Counted from the stretch's first letter, positions 15,301 through 25,690 are shown. The stretch: DNA of 64,000 bases from Agrobacterium salinitolerans (GCF_002008225.1 NZ_MRDH01000006.1:950316-1014315); one strand, 5' to 3'. Made by a program: numbers and translations. The notes: a model not told the origin generated them from the letters alone.

Positions 15301-17658
15301 TCAGAACTCCGTCCAGTCGTCACCCTTCACGGCCAGCGCCGCATTGCCACGGGCGGCAGCCGGGCGGGCTTTGGGGGAGGAAGTGACCGGTGCGACGGGC
15401 GCGTGGACCGGATTTGCAGCACGCTGCATCTGCCGCGCCGTCTCCCGCAAGGCAGAAGTCTGCTGACCCAGCTGGAACTGTGCCAGCAGCGCCTGGAGAT
15501 TGGCGCATTCCTGCGCGAGGCCGGCACCGGCCGCATTCATTTCCTCGACCATGGCGGCATTCTGCTGCGTGGCCTGATCCATGTGGTTGACGGCCGTGTT
15601 GACCTCGGAAAGGCCGGCCGACTGTTCCTGTGCTGCGGTCGCGATGGCGTCCATATGGCTGTTGACGGAAAGCACCAGCTGCTCGATCTCGGAGAGCCCG
15701 ACGCCGGTATCGGCCACCAGCTTCACGCCTTCACCCACCGCAACGGCTGACGCGGTGATGAGCTGCTTGATTTCCTTGGCGGCGTTGGCGGAGCGCTGCG
15801 CCAGTTCGCGCACTTCCTGTGCGACGACGGCAAAGCCCTTGCCGGCATCGCCCGCCCGTGCCGCCTCGACGCCGGCATTCAGCGCCAGAAGGTTGGTCTG
15901 GAAGGCGATTTCGTCGATGACGCCGATGATCTGGCCGATCTGGCGCGAGGAATGTTCGATGCGCTCCATAGCGGCGACAGCATCGCGCACAACCTTGCCG
16001 GAAAGATCGGCCTTTGTCCTTGCCTCACGCACCGTGTCGCGCGCGTCGCTCGCCCGTTTGGAGGTGGCGGAAACATTGGCGGTAATCTCTTCCAGCGCAG
16101 CGGCGGTTTCTTCGAGAGAAGCGGCCTGCTGCTCGGTGCGGCGGGAAAGATCGTCGGAGGCCGACGACACCTCGTGAGCGCCGCCATTCACCGTCTGCAC
16201 GGACTGGCCAACGCTGCTGAGCGCCTCGCGCAGCTGGTGCACGGAGCTGTTGAAATCGTGCCGCAACGCCTCGAATTGCGGTGCGAACGGCGTGGCGATC
16301 TCACAAACCATATCACCGGAGGCAAGCCGGCGAAGACCGCTTGCCAGCGAACCGGTCGCCTGATTGAGCCGCTCTTCGGCCTCCGCCTCCGCACGCTGCT
16401 GCAGTTCGGCCCGGTCGCGTTCGGCCTGCTCCCGGTTGGCGACGGCGTCGGCTTCCAGCTGCCTGTTGCGGACGGCCGCCTCGCGGAAGATTTCCACGGC
16501 GCGGGCCATCTCGCCGATCTCGTCGCCGCGTTTTGCACCGGGCACATCGATGGTCAGGTTGCCGGTGGACAATTCCATCATCGCATTTGTCAGGCGGCTG
16601 ATGGGACGGGTGACGCGGCCGACGATGACGGCAAGGCAGAGAATGCAGATGCCAAGTGTGAGGATGAACGCGCCGAGATAGATCATCGCGCCGATAAAGG
16701 CGTCCTGTCTCGCCTTTTCGGCATTGGCGTTGAGAACATCCATCGCTTCAGAGGCGATTTTCGCAACCGTATCGAGGCTTTCGGTGACGGTATTGCGCCA
16801 TGTATCGATGGTGAAGGTTGGCGTGCGGCCGTTGTTCAGATCATCGATCAGCTTTGCGCGCTGCGCGACGAAATCACCCTTGAAATAGGTTCTGTCGGCA
16901 ACGGCATAGATATCTTTCAGTGCCTTCGGCGTCGATTCATGCGCGACGAGGTCGCCGGTGGCTTTCCAGGCAAAAGCCGCGCCGGCATCGAAATTGCCAA
17001 GCTGCTGGGTTTCCTGCGGGGTCAGCGGCCGCTGCTGGGCCACGACCGCATTGATGACAACGGTGGCGCTGCCGCCGAGCGCTCGCGCCGACCAGCCATA
17101 GGACCGCAACTGGATGAGGCCGGTCAGGCTCTGGTCCAGCGAACGAACCTCACCTTCCACCGCCGTCGAGCCCGCTTCTAGCGCCGTCAGGAAATCCTGG
17201 CCGAGCGCCAGCACGGTCTTGTCCAGCCCATTTTCACGACGGTCGAGCGGCAGGGTCACGTTGGCGTCAACCTTTTTGCGCAGCTCCAGGAATTGCGTGT
17301 AGACATCCTTCACGCGGGCAAGCGGGGCCTTGAGGCCAGCCTGATCGAGCGTGGCGGACTGTTCGAGAAAGGCGCCCATGGCGGCATCCACCTTCTGGCG
17401 CGACGCCTGCACGCTGGCGATGGTACTGGCCGTCTTCGCCGGGTCGACCGTCAGCGCCGAGGCGCTGTTGCCGCGTTCACTGCGAAAGTTCAGCAAGGCG
17501 TTGAAAAGCAGCCTGTCCAGCGAAACGAGCTGCGCCACCTCCGAAAAGCTGCGGGCACGCTGCACGGACTGCAACATGCCATTGCCCACGAAGCCCGCCA
17601 GCGCGATGCCGACGAGCAGAAAAAATCCCACAAGTATATTACGTATGCTGAAAGACAT
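15301..17658 (-). CDS. Methyl-accepting chemotaxis protein with C-terminal tether
   Basis: The 785-residue chemoreceptor has a first membrane span at about 8-30, a large periplasmic helical sensor domain (31-320), a second span at 321-347, a HAMP domain (348-400), a second HAMP-like segment near 440-490 and a methyl-accepting signalling domain from about 500 to 740 with the conserved hairpin tip ([18 protein letters not shown]). It ends in DDWTEF, resembling the NWETF-type pentapeptide that tethers CheR and CheB. The ligand is unknown. It is transcribed alone; the next gene upstream has its own terminator. Confidence 0.93.
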   Translation of the reverse strand: MSFSIRNILVGFFLLVGIALAGFVGNGMLQSVQRARSFSEVAQLVSLDRLLFNALLNFRSERGNSASALTVDPAKTASTIASVQASRQKVDAAMGAFLEQSATLDQAGLKAPLARVKDVYTQFLELRKKVDANVTLPLDRRENGLDKTVLALGQDFLTALEAGSTAVEGEVRSLDQSLTGLIQLRSYGWSARALGGSATVVINAVVAQQRPLTPQETQQLGNFDAGAAFAWKATGDLVAHESTPKALKDIYAVADRTYFKGDFVAQRAKLIDDLNNGRTPTFTIDTWRNTVTESLDTVAKIASEAMDVLNANAEKARQDAFIGAMIYLGAFILTLGICILCLAVIVGRVTRPISRLTNAMMELSTGNLTIDVPGAKRGDEIGEMARAVEIFREAAVRNRQLEADAVANREQAERDRAELQQRAEAEAEERLNQATGSLASGLRRLASGDMVCEIATPFAPQFEALRHDFNSSVHQLREALSSVGQSVQTVNGGAHEVSSASDDLSRRTEQQAASLEETAAALEEITANVSATSKRASDARDTVREARTKADLSGKVVRDAVAAMERIEHSSRQIGQIIGVIDEIAFQTNLLALNAGVEAARAGDAGKGFAVVAQEVRELAQRSANAAKEIKQLITASAVAVGEGVKLVADTGVGLSEIEQLVLSVNSHMDAIATAAQEQSAGLSEVNTAVNHMDQATQQNAAMVEEMNAAGAGLAQECANLQALLAQFQLGQQTSALRETARQMQRAANPVHAPVAPVTSSPKARPAAARGNAALAVKGDDWTEF

Positions 17659-17767
17659 TTGGCGGCCCCCATTAGCCCGGATCGGTAATGCCGCAAGCTA
17701 ACCAGTGGTCCTCTAAAATTGGATTAAATTCCCCTGAATTTTTATGGGAAATAATGCGGTTCAAAAT

Positions 17768-17805
17768 AAAAGGCCGCGGCAGGGATGAGCCCGCCGCGGC
17801 CTTTT
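17768..17805 (-). terminator. Terminator after the aminotransferase gene
   Basis: A 13-bp stem (AAAAGGCCGCGGC and complement) with a 12-base loop lies 23 bases beyond the gene end and finishes in TTTT on the minus strand. Confidence 0.8.
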
Positions 17806-17828
17806 GAAAAATTGGGGTTTACCCGGCC

Positions 17829-18710
17829 TTAAACATCCGCGCCGAGACGCGCCCAGTCCATGTAGAGATCGAGAGCCTTGCGCGCGACCGGGCCTGCCTG
17901 CAATTCGCGATCATCGAGCTTCACGACGGGCGAAACCTTGGAATAATTACCGGAGCAGAAGATTTCATCGGCCTCCCGGAAATCCTCGACCGAAAGCGTC
18001 GCTTCGCGCACGTCGAAACCGGCCTGGCGCAGAAGACCGATCACGCGCGAACGGGTAATGCCGGCAAGGAAGGTGCGGTTGGGAACCGGGGTAAGGACGA
18101 CGCCGTCCTTGACCATGAAGATATTGGCCGAGGCGGATTCGGCGACATTGCCGTTCATGTCGCGCATCAGGGCATTGTCGAAACCGCGCGAGCGTGCTTC
18201 CAGAATGGCGCGACCGCTATTGGGATAAAGGCTGCCGGCCTTGGCGTCGGTCATGGCGGTTTCCGGCGAAGGGCGGCGCAGCGGCGAAACGGTGAGCGTC
18301 AGCGGCTTGCCGGCATCCATCGGCGCTTCGAACAGGCAGAGCGCAAAACGGGTGGAACCGGCATCGGGCGCCACGACGCTGCCGGGCATGCCGTGTTCGG
18401 CCCAATACATCGGCTTGATGTAGATCGCCGTCTTGCCGTCGAATTTCTTGACGCCTTCCAGCGCCAGGGACTCGATCTCCTCGGCCGTCATGGTCGGCTT
18501 CATGCCCATATTGACGGCGGAGCGATTGACGCGCTGGCAGTGCAGATCGAGATCGGGCGCCACGCCATCGAACCAGCGGGCACCGTCGAACACCGTGGAG
18601 GCCAGCCACATGGCATGCGAGGTCGGGCCGATGAGCGGCGGGTTGCCGGGCAGCCATTGACCGTCAACATAGGTCCAGGTGGTTGATCGGGGTGCGGTAT
18701 CGACGCTCAT
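17829..18710 (-). CDS. ilvE: Class IV aminotransferase, branched-chain type
   Basis: The 293-residue PLP enzyme catalyses the last step of Leu, Ile and Val synthesis or the first of their breakdown. The active-site Lys is in DAKAGSLYPNSG, and the class IV signature lies at NVAESASANIFMVKDG. Length and order match IlvE. The start at 18710 has GGAGACC 4 to 10 bases upstream; the open frame continues upstream without it. It is divergent from tam, across a 335-base gap. D-amino acid or ADC-lyase relatives are less likely given the sequence. Confidence 0.88.
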   Translation of the reverse strand: MSVDTAPRSTTWTYVDGQWLPGNPPLIGPTSHAMWLASTVFDGARWFDGVAPDLDLHCQRVNRSAVNMGMKPTMTAEEIESLALEGVKKFDGKTAIYIKPMYWAEHGMPGSVVAPDAGSTRFALCLFEAPMDAGKPLTLTVSPLRRPSPETAMTDAKAGSLYPNSGRAILEARSRGFDNALMRDMNGNVAESASANIFMVKDGVVLTPVPNRTFLAGITRSRVIGLLRQAGFDVREATLSVEDFREADEIFCSGNYSKVSPVVKLDDRELQAGPVARKALDLYMDWARLGADV

Positions 18711-19045
18711 GATGGTCTCCTGTCTCAAGCGTTTTCGTTCGATAAAACGCTCCGTCTTTTTTTCTGATTCATTGCCGGATGAAGAACGCTGCGCGCTCTC
18801 GACTGGGCGTGTGCTGGAAATCGGCCGGAGTGAATGCCTCTCCCCTGACGAGGTCAAGTTTTAATTGCAGTGATTTCTGATTTTGATGGAAAATAACAAA
18901 GCGACGGCCCCGCAGGTACGTTTTATAAGGTGAAACAAAAGCTTGATGAATGAATTCATCACCATAATTCATTGATCGGATGATGGCGGGGCAATGTGGC
19001 CCATGCGATGCTGAGGATCTGACGGCAGTCTGCAGGAGAAAAATA
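18711..19045. other. Divergent promoter region between ilvE and tam
   Basis: The 335-base stretch is AT-rich in its middle (18740-18970). It contains a short palindrome TGAATTCA at 18951-18958 within a larger imperfect GATGAATGAATTCATC dyad. It must hold the promoters of both genes, but no -10/-35 pair is convincing. I see no RNA gene. Confidence 0.5.
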
Positions 19046-19816
19046 ATGGTATGGTCCGCACAGCAATATCTGAAATTCGAAGACGAGCGGACGCGTCCCG
19101 CGCGGGATCTTCTGGCGCAGGTGCCGCTGGAGCGGGTGCTGAACGGCTATGACCTCGGCTGCGGCCCCGGCAATTCCACCGAGCTTCTGACCGACCGTTA
19201 CGGCGTCAATGTCATTACCGGCATCGACAGCGATGACGACATGCTGGAAAAGGCGGCGGACCGGCTGCCCACCACCAGTTTCGGAAAGGCCGATCTTGCC
19301 ACGTGGAAGCCGGCGCAGAAGGCAGACCTGCTCTACGCCAATGCCGTGTTCCAATGGGTGCCGGATCATCTCGCCGTTCTTTCGCAATTGATGGACCAGC
19401 TGGAAAGCGGCGGCGTTCTGGCCGTGCAAATGCCTGACAACCTGCAGGAGCCGACGCATCGCGCCATGGAGGAGACCGGAGCGAACGGGTCCTGGAAGGA
19501 CACGTTCGCAGATGGCAGGCTGCGCCGCAAACCCCTGCCCGCGCCTTCGGATTATTTCGATGCGCTGACACCGAAATCCGCGCGGGTGGATGTGTGGCAC
19601 ACCATCTATAATCATCCGATGAAGGATGCGGAAAGCATCGTCGAATGGGTCAAGGGCACGGGACTGCGCCCCTATCTCACCGCCGTCGGCGAGGAGAACC
19701 GCGAAGCCTTCCTCGCTGATTACACGCGGCGCATCACGGCGGCCTATCCGCCGATGGCGGACGGCCGTTTGCTCCTGCGCTTTCCACGGCTTTTTGTGGT
19801 GGCGGTGAAGAAGTAG
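19046..19816 (+). CDS. tam: Trans-aconitate 2-methyltransferase
   Basis: The 256-residue SAM-dependent methyltransferase has motif [11 protein letters not shown] and [11 protein letters not shown], the latter typical of Tam. Tam esterifies trans-aconitate, a by-product inhibitor of the TCA cycle. The start follows AGGAGAAAAATA. Full-length, with [14 protein letters not shown] ending. A palindromic repeat follows 60 bases downstream. Confidence 0.9.
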   Translation: MVWSAQQYLKFEDERTRPARDLLAQVPLERVLNGYDLGCGPGNSTELLTDRYGVNVITGIDSDDDMLEKAADRLPTTSFGKADLATWKPAQKADLLYANAVFQWVPDHLAVLSQLMDQLESGGVLAVQMPDNLQEPTHRAMEETGANGSWKDTFADGRLRRKPLPAPSDYFDALTPKSARVDVWHTIYNHPMKDAESIVEWVKGTGLRPYLTAVGEENREAFLADYTRRITAAYPPMADGRLLLRFPRLFVVAVKK

Positions 19817-19876
19817 GGCACGCTACACGATGTCGCGTTTTTCGCATACTGGCGCATCCTCTCAATCCTCTTACTT

Positions 19877-19971
19877 TGCTTGTCACAGGAATCCAGCCGA
19901 CGCGCGTCTGCGCGGCGGGGAGAGTCCTTCAAGCCCAAGGACTTGGGCCGGCTGGATCCCTGTGACAAGCA
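19877..19971. repeat. Palindromic element with 23-bp arms
   Basis: Arms at 19877-19899 and 19949-19971 (GTCACAGG...CCAGCCG and complement) match at 22 of 23 positions around a 49-base core that has its own internal GC hairpins. It lies between the convergent tam and VOC genes and belongs to a second dispersed family; a partial relative is near 48903-48920. Confidence 0.75.
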
Positions 19972-20053
19972 CAGGGATGAGGAGCGTACCGGATACGGAG
20001 TACGATGAAAAAGGTCAGGCTTCCTTAGCCAAACAGTCCTCAACGCATTCTCT

Positions 20054-20422
20054 CTAACCAGCAAAGGCATAGACCCGGAGACGGTGGCTGTCCGGGTCGG
20101 CGGCCGTGAAGGTGTAGCCGAACTCCATTTTCGCGGGCTGCTGCAGCATGGCAATGCCTCTTGCCTTCCACCCGGCAAAAGTCTCATCCACCTGCGCATC
20201 GTTTTCGACCCGGAAGGCAAGCTCGCCGCCACCGCCTGTCACCGATGCCATGGGCTCCACGGTGTGCCGCGACCAGAGGCCGAGCTTCATGCCATTGGCA
20301 AGGACGAAGAGGGAAAATGTCGGGGAAGATTCGACGGGATCGACACCCAGCAGGGCCTTGTAAAATTCGGTGCTGGCCGGCGGGTTGTCGACGTAAAGGA
20401 TGGTGAAATCAGGGTGGGTCAT
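20054..20422 (-). CDS. VOC-family (glyoxalase/bleomycin-resistance fold) protein
   Basis: The 122-residue protein has one VOC module: an opening HPDFTILYVDNPPASTEFY and a second half with FRVENDAQVDETF and FTAADPDSHRLRVY. Members bind a divalent metal and act on small molecules or confer resistance. It lies 48 bases downstream of a WYL-domain regulator on the same strand and is likely co-transcribed with it. Confidence 0.82.
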   Translation of the reverse strand: MTHPDFTILYVDNPPASTEFYKALLGVDPVESSPTFSLFVLANGMKLGLWSRHTVEPMASVTGGGGELAFRVENDAQVDETFAGWKARGIAMLQQPAKMEFGYTFTAADPDSHRLRVYAFAG

Positions 20423-20470
20423 GGCTGTTCTCCTGTGTTGCGGATGAACGGTTCCTAGACCCCGCTGCTG

Positions 20471-21178
20471 TCAGTTTTTGTCAGCATGATGCCGCCGCCG
20501 CTGTTTTTCCCGTTCGCGCCATTCTTTCAGCAGCGCCTGGCGGCGGCGCGGATAACGGCTGTCGAGGGGACGGAAATCTTCGATGCGGTCGGCCCGGAAA
20601 TTGCGGTAGTCCTGCCGTGTCTCGCACCAGCCCAGCACCACCCGCACCAGATCGAAAAAAGCAAGCGCGAAAGGCCAGATCACCCGTTCCGTCACGTCTC
20701 CCTTTTCATCGCGATAGGTGATGGCGACCCGGCTTTCCTTGCGGATCGTATCGCGAATGGCCGCCAGATCGACATGGATGGCCGCAAGGCCCTGCCCTGG
20801 ACCGACAAGCAGGGTGGAATGATCGAGTTCCTCGCGCAGCGCATCGGGCAGGACGGCGCCGATCTTGACGAGAGCGGCGCGGGCGGCCTGCGCCAATCCC
20901 GCATCGGCGCGACCCGCCACCCAGCGCGAGCCGAGTACCAGCGCCTCGATTTCCTGCTGCGAAAACATCAGCGGCGGCAACAGGAAACCGGGGCGCAGCA
21001 CATAACCCACGCCCGCCTCGCCTTCGATATCCGCACCCTGTGCCTGAAGCGTCGCTATATCGCGGTAGAGCGTGCGCAGGCTGACGCCGGTCTCAGCGGC
21101 AAGGGCCGCGCCGCTGACCGGCATGCGGTGGCAGCGCAGTATCTGCAACAGATCGAGAAGCCGTTGTGAGCGTGACAC
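20471..21178 (-). CDS. YafY-type HTH/WYL-domain transcriptional regulator
   Basis: The 235-residue protein has an N-terminal winged helix-turn-helix (SRSQRLLDLLQILRCHR, SLRTLYRDIATLQAQG) and a C-terminal WYL domain (about 135-215), which in this family senses a small ligand or nucleic acid. It is the first gene of a two-gene unit with the VOC protein and is divergent from the aldo/keto reductase (204 bases between starts), so it may control either. Confidence 0.85.
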   Translation of the reverse strand: MSRSQRLLDLLQILRCHRMPVSGAALAAETGVSLRTLYRDIATLQAQGADIEGEAGVGYVLRPGFLLPPLMFSQQEIEALVLGSRWVAGRADAGLAQAARAALVKIGAVLPDALREELDHSTLLVGPGQGLAAIHVDLAAIRDTIRKESRVAITYRDEKGDVTERVIWPFALAFFDLVRVVLGWCETRQDYRNFRADRIEDFRPLDSRYPRRRQALLKEWREREKQRRRHHADKN

Positions 21179-21382
21179 TTGATACTCCTGCGTTGAACTT
21201 GCCTGGTTCGCCAGGGCGCGACGCGGTTGAGACTGGTAGCGCCGGAACGACCAATCCGCAACGAGCGCGGTTTCCCGCTATGGCAAAACCTTGAAACCGA
21301 TTACGCTGTAACGAGTTAGTAAGGAAACGTCCCCCACCGGCTGTCTCTGCCGGCCATCACTTCAATGACAGGAGAAATATCC

Positions 21383-22210
21383 ATGTATGACGTCAGCGCG
21401 AATGGCGCGAATATTCCCGCCCTCGGTTTCGGCACCTTCCGCATTCCGGAAGACGATGTCAGGCGCATTCTGCCGGAGGCACTGAAACTCGGCTTCCGCC
21501 ATATCGATACCGCGCAGATTTACAAGAACGAGGGCGCCGTCGGCGAGGTCATCGCGCAATCGGGCATTTCCCGACATGATATCTTTCTTACCACCAAGGT
21601 CTGGGTGGACCGTTTCCGCCACGACGATTTTCTCGCTTCCGTCGATGAAAGCCTTGTAAAGCTGAAGACCGACTATGTCGATCTGCTGCTTTTGCATTGG
21701 CCGAAGAGCGATGTGCCGCTTGCCGAGCGCATGGGCGCGCTGAACGCGGTGCGCAAGGCCGGCAAGGCGCGCAATATCGGCATTTCCAACTTCAACGTGG
21801 CGCTGACGCAAGAGGCGGTGAAACTGTCCGACACGCCGCTTGCCACCAACCAGATCGAATATCACCCCTATCTCGACCAGACGAAGGTGATTTCGGCGGC
21901 GCGCAAGCACGGGATGTCGGTGACGGCCTATTATCTGATGGCCGACGGCAAGGTGCCGAACGATCCCGTGCTGAAGGATATCGGCGCAAAACACGGCAAG
22001 ACCGCCGCGCAGGTGACCCTGCGCTGGGCGGTGCAGCAGCCGGATATCGTGGCGCTTTCCAAGACGGCGACGGAAAGCCGCCTCAAGGAAAATTTCGATG
22101 TTTTCGATTTTGTGCTGACGGAAGAGGAAATGCGGGCGATCCACGCGCTTGCAAAGCCGAATGGCCGCATCGTCAATCCCGGCCACCTCGCGCCCGACTG
22201 GGACGATTGA
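21383..22210 (+). CDS. Aldo/keto reductase, 2,5-diketo-D-gluconate reductase type
   Basis: The 275-residue NADPH-dependent reductase carries the catalytic tetrad in context: Asp and Tyr in FRHIDTAQIYKNE, Lys in TTKVW and His in LLLLHWP. The GISNFNVAL and NQIEYHPYLDQ motifs fit the family. The start at 21383 follows AGGAGAAATATCC. It is divergent from the WYL regulator. The physiological substrate (an aldehyde or keto sugar) is not defined. Confidence 0.9.
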   Translation: MYDVSANGANIPALGFGTFRIPEDDVRRILPEALKLGFRHIDTAQIYKNEGAVGEVIAQSGISRHDIFLTTKVWVDRFRHDDFLASVDESLVKLKTDYVDLLLLHWPKSDVPLAERMGALNAVRKAGKARNIGISNFNVALTQEAVKLSDTPLATNQIEYHPYLDQTKVISAARKHGMSVTAYYLMADGKVPNDPVLKDIGAKHGKTAAQVTLRWAVQQPDIVALSKTATESRLKENFDVFDFVLTEEEMRAIHALAKPNGRIVNPGHLAPDWDD

Positions 22211-22234
22211 GGCGGCCTCCCCTCCGCTTTGGTC

Positions 22235-22846
22235 TCATCGTTCGGTCAAGGCCAGCTTCGCACCCAGCGCCACGAAAGCGGCCGCGAAGCTGCGCCGCAG
22301 CCAGGCGAGGACCGCCGGGCGTGACACCACCTGCCGCCGGACCGAGGCGGCGAAACAGCCATAAAGCGCAAAGACCAGAAACGTCATGGCCATGAAGATC
22401 AGCCCGAGATCGATCATGCGCCATGTCGGCAAAGCCTCATCCGGCGCGATGAACTGCGGCAGAAAGGCGAAAAAAAAGATCGACAGTTTCGGGTTCAGCA
22501 GATTGATGAGAATTGCCTCCCCGATGATGCGGGCGGCCTTCCGGGGTTCTCTGGTATCGTCGATCTTCAGCGCGCCATTCTCCCGCAGCGTGTTCCACGC
22601 CATATAAAGCAGATAGGCAACCCCCAGATATTTGACCACGCCAAAAGCCAGCGCACTTGTGTGCAGGATGGCGGCAAGGCCGGTGATGGCGGCGAGCAGA
22701 TGCGGCACGATGCCAAGCGTGCAACCAAAGGCCGCAACGACGCTCGCCCTCGCCCCTTGCGAGAGGCCTGCGGCCAGCGTGTAGACCACGCCGGTTCCGG
22801 GAGAGGCAGCGACAATGAAGGATGTGATGAGGAATTCGGGTGTCAT
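22235..22846 (-). CDS. LysE/RhtB-family amino acid exporter
   Basis: The 203-residue inner-membrane protein has about five to six spans and the LysE signature at the N-terminus (FIVAASPGTGVVYTLAAGL). GEAILINLLNPK is the second conserved block. It exports amino acids or their derivatives. The start at 22846 begins the family homology; upstream residues in the open frame are not part of it. It lies 273 bases downstream of an AraC regulator on the same strand, which may control it. Confidence 0.88.
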   Translation of the reverse strand: MTPEFLITSFIVAASPGTGVVYTLAAGLSQGARASVVAAFGCTLGIVPHLLAAITGLAAILHTSALAFGVVKYLGVAYLLYMAWNTLRENGALKIDDTREPRKAARIIGEAILINLLNPKLSIFFFAFLPQFIAPDEALPTWRMIDLGLIFMAMTFLVFALYGCFAASVRRQVVSRPAVLAWLRRSFAAAFVALGAKLALTER

Positions 22847-23119
22847 GGTGCGGGTATGTCCTGTGGGTGGAGGACAGGAGCATGATGGCGCGTGGGGTGG
22901 GTGTCTTGGATGAAATTGCGGCATTGGTGCTCGGAGGCCGGTGCCAAAATGGGAGGCTACGGTGTCGGCCTAGTCCGGTTCCGTCCGGTTCCGTTCATTC
23001 CAGCTCACTTCAAAACGAGAAAATACGACTGATTTGATGAGGGTGGAGAGGTGCGTCCCGCGCTCCCCCGGATCCCAAGGCTGCCGCATAAGGCTATTCC
23101 CCATTTGCGCTAACATACC

Positions 23120-23926
23120 TTACGAAAGTGCCGCCCGATAAACCGCCGGCGTCACGCCGAATTGTCGCACAAAAACGCGGTTCAGATGGCTCTGGTCGGC
23201 AAAACCGGCAATAAAGGCAGCCTCGGCGGGCGAGGTGCCGCCAGCCAGCGCGTGGCGCGCCAGATGGACGCGGCGCTGGAGAAGGTAACTGTGCGGCGTC
23301 AGGCCCGTGGCCTTCGCAAAAGCCCGCAGGAAGCGGAACTGGCTCATGCCGGCCTCCCTTGCCAGATCGGCAAGGCGGAACGGCCGGGCGGGGTCGTCAT
23401 CGATGCTGCTTTTCGCCCGCCTTATGGTGGCGGGCGCCGCCACGACAGGCGAGTTGGCCGGGGTCTCCATCGCACCCGCCAGAAGCGTCAGCAGGGTCTC
23501 GTCACTATCGAGGGTTTCGCCCGGCCGTTCCCTTGCCGTCATGGCTGCAAAGACTGCATTGAACCGCTTCGCCAGCGGCCTGATATCGACGGGATGGGCG
23601 AATTCGAACGAACCTCGATCCTTCTCGCCGATATCGGCAACAGCGTCGCGGACGATATCGATGTCGAGATAGAGCATCCGCCATGCGCGGCCGCCCTCCC
23701 CGAGCGGAATACCGTCATGCACCTCGCCCGGATTGACGGTGATGAGATGGCCGGCGCCCGCTTCCACCATGCCACGGCCGGAGAGCGATTTCTGCGCGCC
23801 GCGATGGATGAGGCCGATGCCGAACTGATCATGCATATGGCGCGGAAAGGAACGGTCGCTATCCGCCGCCACGGCGACGACGCCGGGCAGACTGGTTTTC
23901 GGCATCAGGAACCGGCCTTGGGCCAT
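23120..23926 (-). CDS. AraC-family transcriptional regulator
   Basis: The 268-residue protein has a cupin-like N-terminal sensor domain (HMHDQFGIGLIHRG, VNPGEVHDG) and a C-terminal double helix-turn-helix (about 175-265; FRLADLAREAGMSQFRFLRAF, DQSHLNRVFVRQFGVTP). An internal Met at residue 8 is an alternative start. It precedes the LysE-type exporter on the same strand, a common pairing in which the regulator senses the exported amino acid. Confidence 0.9.
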   Translation of the reverse strand: MAQGRFLMPKTSLPGVVAVAADSDRSFPRHMHDQFGIGLIHRGAQKSLSGRGMVEAGAGHLITVNPGEVHDGIPLGEGGRAWRMLYLDIDIVRDAVADIGEKDRGSFEFAHPVDIRPLAKRFNAVFAAMTARERPGETLDSDETLLTLLAGAMETPANSPVVAAPATIRRAKSSIDDDPARPFRLADLAREAGMSQFRFLRAFAKATGLTPHSYLLQRRVHLARHALAGGTSPAEAAFIAGFADQSHLNRVFVRQFGVTPAVYRAALS

Positions 23927-23996
23927 GAATGCGCGCGCTCCACAAATAAGAGCGCGACGCTATCACAGGATGTCCAGTCGCGACAGATGCTGCCCT

Positions 23997-24755
23997 TTAC
24001 GGATGCATATGGTTGATCATGGCGAAGACCTGATCGAAATTGCCGTTCTGCGCGGCAAAACGCAAAGGCTTGCAGCGTTCCACCACCACTTCCTTCTCAT
24101 CCGGGCGATTTTCAAGAATATCCATCACCTCGGAAATGAAAGCGTCGAGCGGCATGGCCCTTTCATCGCTCGCCTGCCCCTCGCCCATCAACGTCGTCTG
24201 CACATAGGGCGGCACGATTTCGATGACCTCTACCGCCGTTTCCTTCAGCTGCTCGCGCAGCGCGACCGAATAGGCGTGGATGGCCGATTTGGTGGCGCTG
24301 TAAGTGGGGGTCAGCACCATGGGCACGAAAGCGAGGCCGGAAGAGACCGTCAAAACAGTTGCGGCAGGTTGCTTGAGGAAATGCGGCAGAAGCGCCGCCG
24401 TCAGGCGAATGGGCGCGAGAAGATTGGTGGCGATGGTTTCTTCGGCCGTGTCGAGATAATCCGGTGCTGCGGCGATGTCTTCCGGCCGCATGATGCCGGC
24501 ATTGTTGATGACGGCGTTGAGGGTCGGATGGGCCTTCACCAGAGCTTCGGCAAACGCGCGGATGCCCGCGGCGTCCGTCGCGTCCATCACCATCGAGGCC
24601 ATGCCAGGATTGGCGGCCGTCACCTCGTCGAGCACGGCCTTGCGGCGGCCGGAAATGATGACCCGGTTGCCGGCCTTGTGAAACGCCTCCGCCAGCGCCC
24701 GGCCGATGCCGGAACCGCCGCCGGTGATGAGAATGGTGTTATCAGCGATTTTCAT
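23997..24755 (-). CDS. Short-chain dehydrogenase/reductase (DltE-like)
   Basis: The 252-residue Rossmann enzyme shows TGGGSGIG (cofactor site), NNAGIM and the catalytic YSATK. Its C-terminal sequence (ERAMPLDAFISEVM) resembles the DltE-like group of SDRs. It is divergent from the HxlR regulator gene (103 bases between starts) and is its most likely target; such pairs respond to electrophiles or aldehydes. Confidence 0.87.
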   Translation of the reverse strand: MKIADNTILITGGGSGIGRALAEAFHKAGNRVIISGRRKAVLDEVTAANPGMASMVMDATDAAGIRAFAEALVKAHPTLNAVINNAGIMRPEDIAAAPDYLDTAEETIATNLLAPIRLTAALLPHFLKQPAATVLTVSSGLAFVPMVLTPTYSATKSAIHAYSVALREQLKETAVEVIEIVPPYVQTTLMGEGQASDERAMPLDAFISEVMDILENRPDEKEVVVERCKPLRFAAQNGNFDQVFAMINHMHP

Positions 24756-24858
24756 TGCAACATCCTTTGCTTGTTGGCTGAAAGGAAGTTAGCTATTATG
24801 CTCTCTAATCGAAAGTAGGCACCCAAAAGATTTATACTTACCAAAAGGAGAGTGTGAA

Positions 24859-25290
24859 ATGAAACGGCACGCCGCCGACCCGGCCATCGAGAGCCGGCGC
24901 AAGGTTCCGCCGCCCACGGATACCGATCCGGCAATAGAGGCGCTGGTTCAGGACATCATTGCCAAGGTGGCCGACAAATGGACGATGCTCATTCTGGAAG
25001 TGCTGGAAGAACATGGCACGCTGCGCTTCACGCAGATCGGCAGGCTGGTCGGCAACATCAGCCAGAAGATGCTGACGAAAACGCTGCGGCAGATGGAAAG
25101 CGACGGGCTGGTGCGCCGCACCGTGCATCCCGTCATCCCGCCGCATGTAGATTACGGCCTGACGAACCTCGGCCGCACGCTGGGCAGCGCCTTTTGCGGC
25201 GTGTGGATATGGGCGGAAACACACCATGCCGAAATAGAAGAGGCGCGGCGCCTGTTCAATGAACAGCCGCCGCGCCCCGCTACTGAGTAG
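24859..25290 (+). CDS. HxlR-family transcriptional regulator
   Basis: The 143-residue winged-helix protein has the HxlR core (KWTMLILEVLEEHGTLRFTQIGRLVGNISQKML, RTVHPVIPPHVDYGLTNLGR). One Cys (near residue 114) is present, but the N-terminal redox Cys of YodB-like members is missing, so a thiol switch is uncertain. It has a strong AAAAGGAGAG site before the ATG and is divergent from the SDR. An AAGTA-N17-TACTT repeat at 24813-24839 could be its operator. Confidence 0.88.
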   Translation: MKRHAADPAIESRRKVPPPTDTDPAIEALVQDIIAKVADKWTMLILEVLEEHGTLRFTQIGRLVGNISQKMLTKTLRQMESDGLVRRTVHPVIPPHVDYGLTNLGRTLGSAFCGVWIWAETHHAEIEEARRLFNEQPPRPATE

Positions 25291-25297
25291 TTTCGCC

Positions 25298-25690
25298 TCA
25301 GGCGAACTGGCTGAGGCCCGGAACCGAGGCAATCACCTGGTCGACGACCTCATCACCCGCATGCTGGCGGGCAACGGCGATGGTTTCCTTGGCGATGGTG
25401 GAAATTTCGCCCATGCCGAGGCCCTGGCTCATCAGTTGCTGGCCCAGCCCCATGATGCCGCCGCCGCCGATCGCGCTCATCAGGCCGCCGAGCAGACCGC
25501 CACCGCCCGCACCTTCGCCATTAAACTGCGCCACCAGTTCGCTGGCGCCGGGAATGGCTTCGATCATGCGGGCGATCGGGCCGTCTGCGGCCTCACGCTG
25601 AAGAAAACCGAGAATCATGCCAATGGCCTTTTCGGCCAGCTCGGGGCTTATTCCCGCCTTCTCGGCGATCTGGCTCACGACTTCGTTCAT
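25298..25690 (-). CDS. Gly-rich conserved hypothetical protein (DUF937/YidB-like)
   Basis: The 130-residue protein has an N-terminal helical part (EVVSQIAEKAGISPELAEKA), a Gly-rich stretch at 58-85 (GEGAGGGGLLGGLMSAIGGG) and a C-terminal helical part. It is similar in make-up to DUF937/YidB-like proteins of unknown role. No signal peptide or membrane span is seen. It is convergent with hxlR (7 bases) and divergent from the HerA-like ATPase. Confidence 0.65.
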   Translation of the reverse strand: MNEVVSQIAEKAGISPELAEKAIGMILGFLQREAADGPIARMIEAIPGASELVAQFNGEGAGGGGLLGGLMSAIGGGGIMGLGQQLMSQGLGMGEISTIAKETIAVARQHAGDEVVDQVIASVPGLSQFA

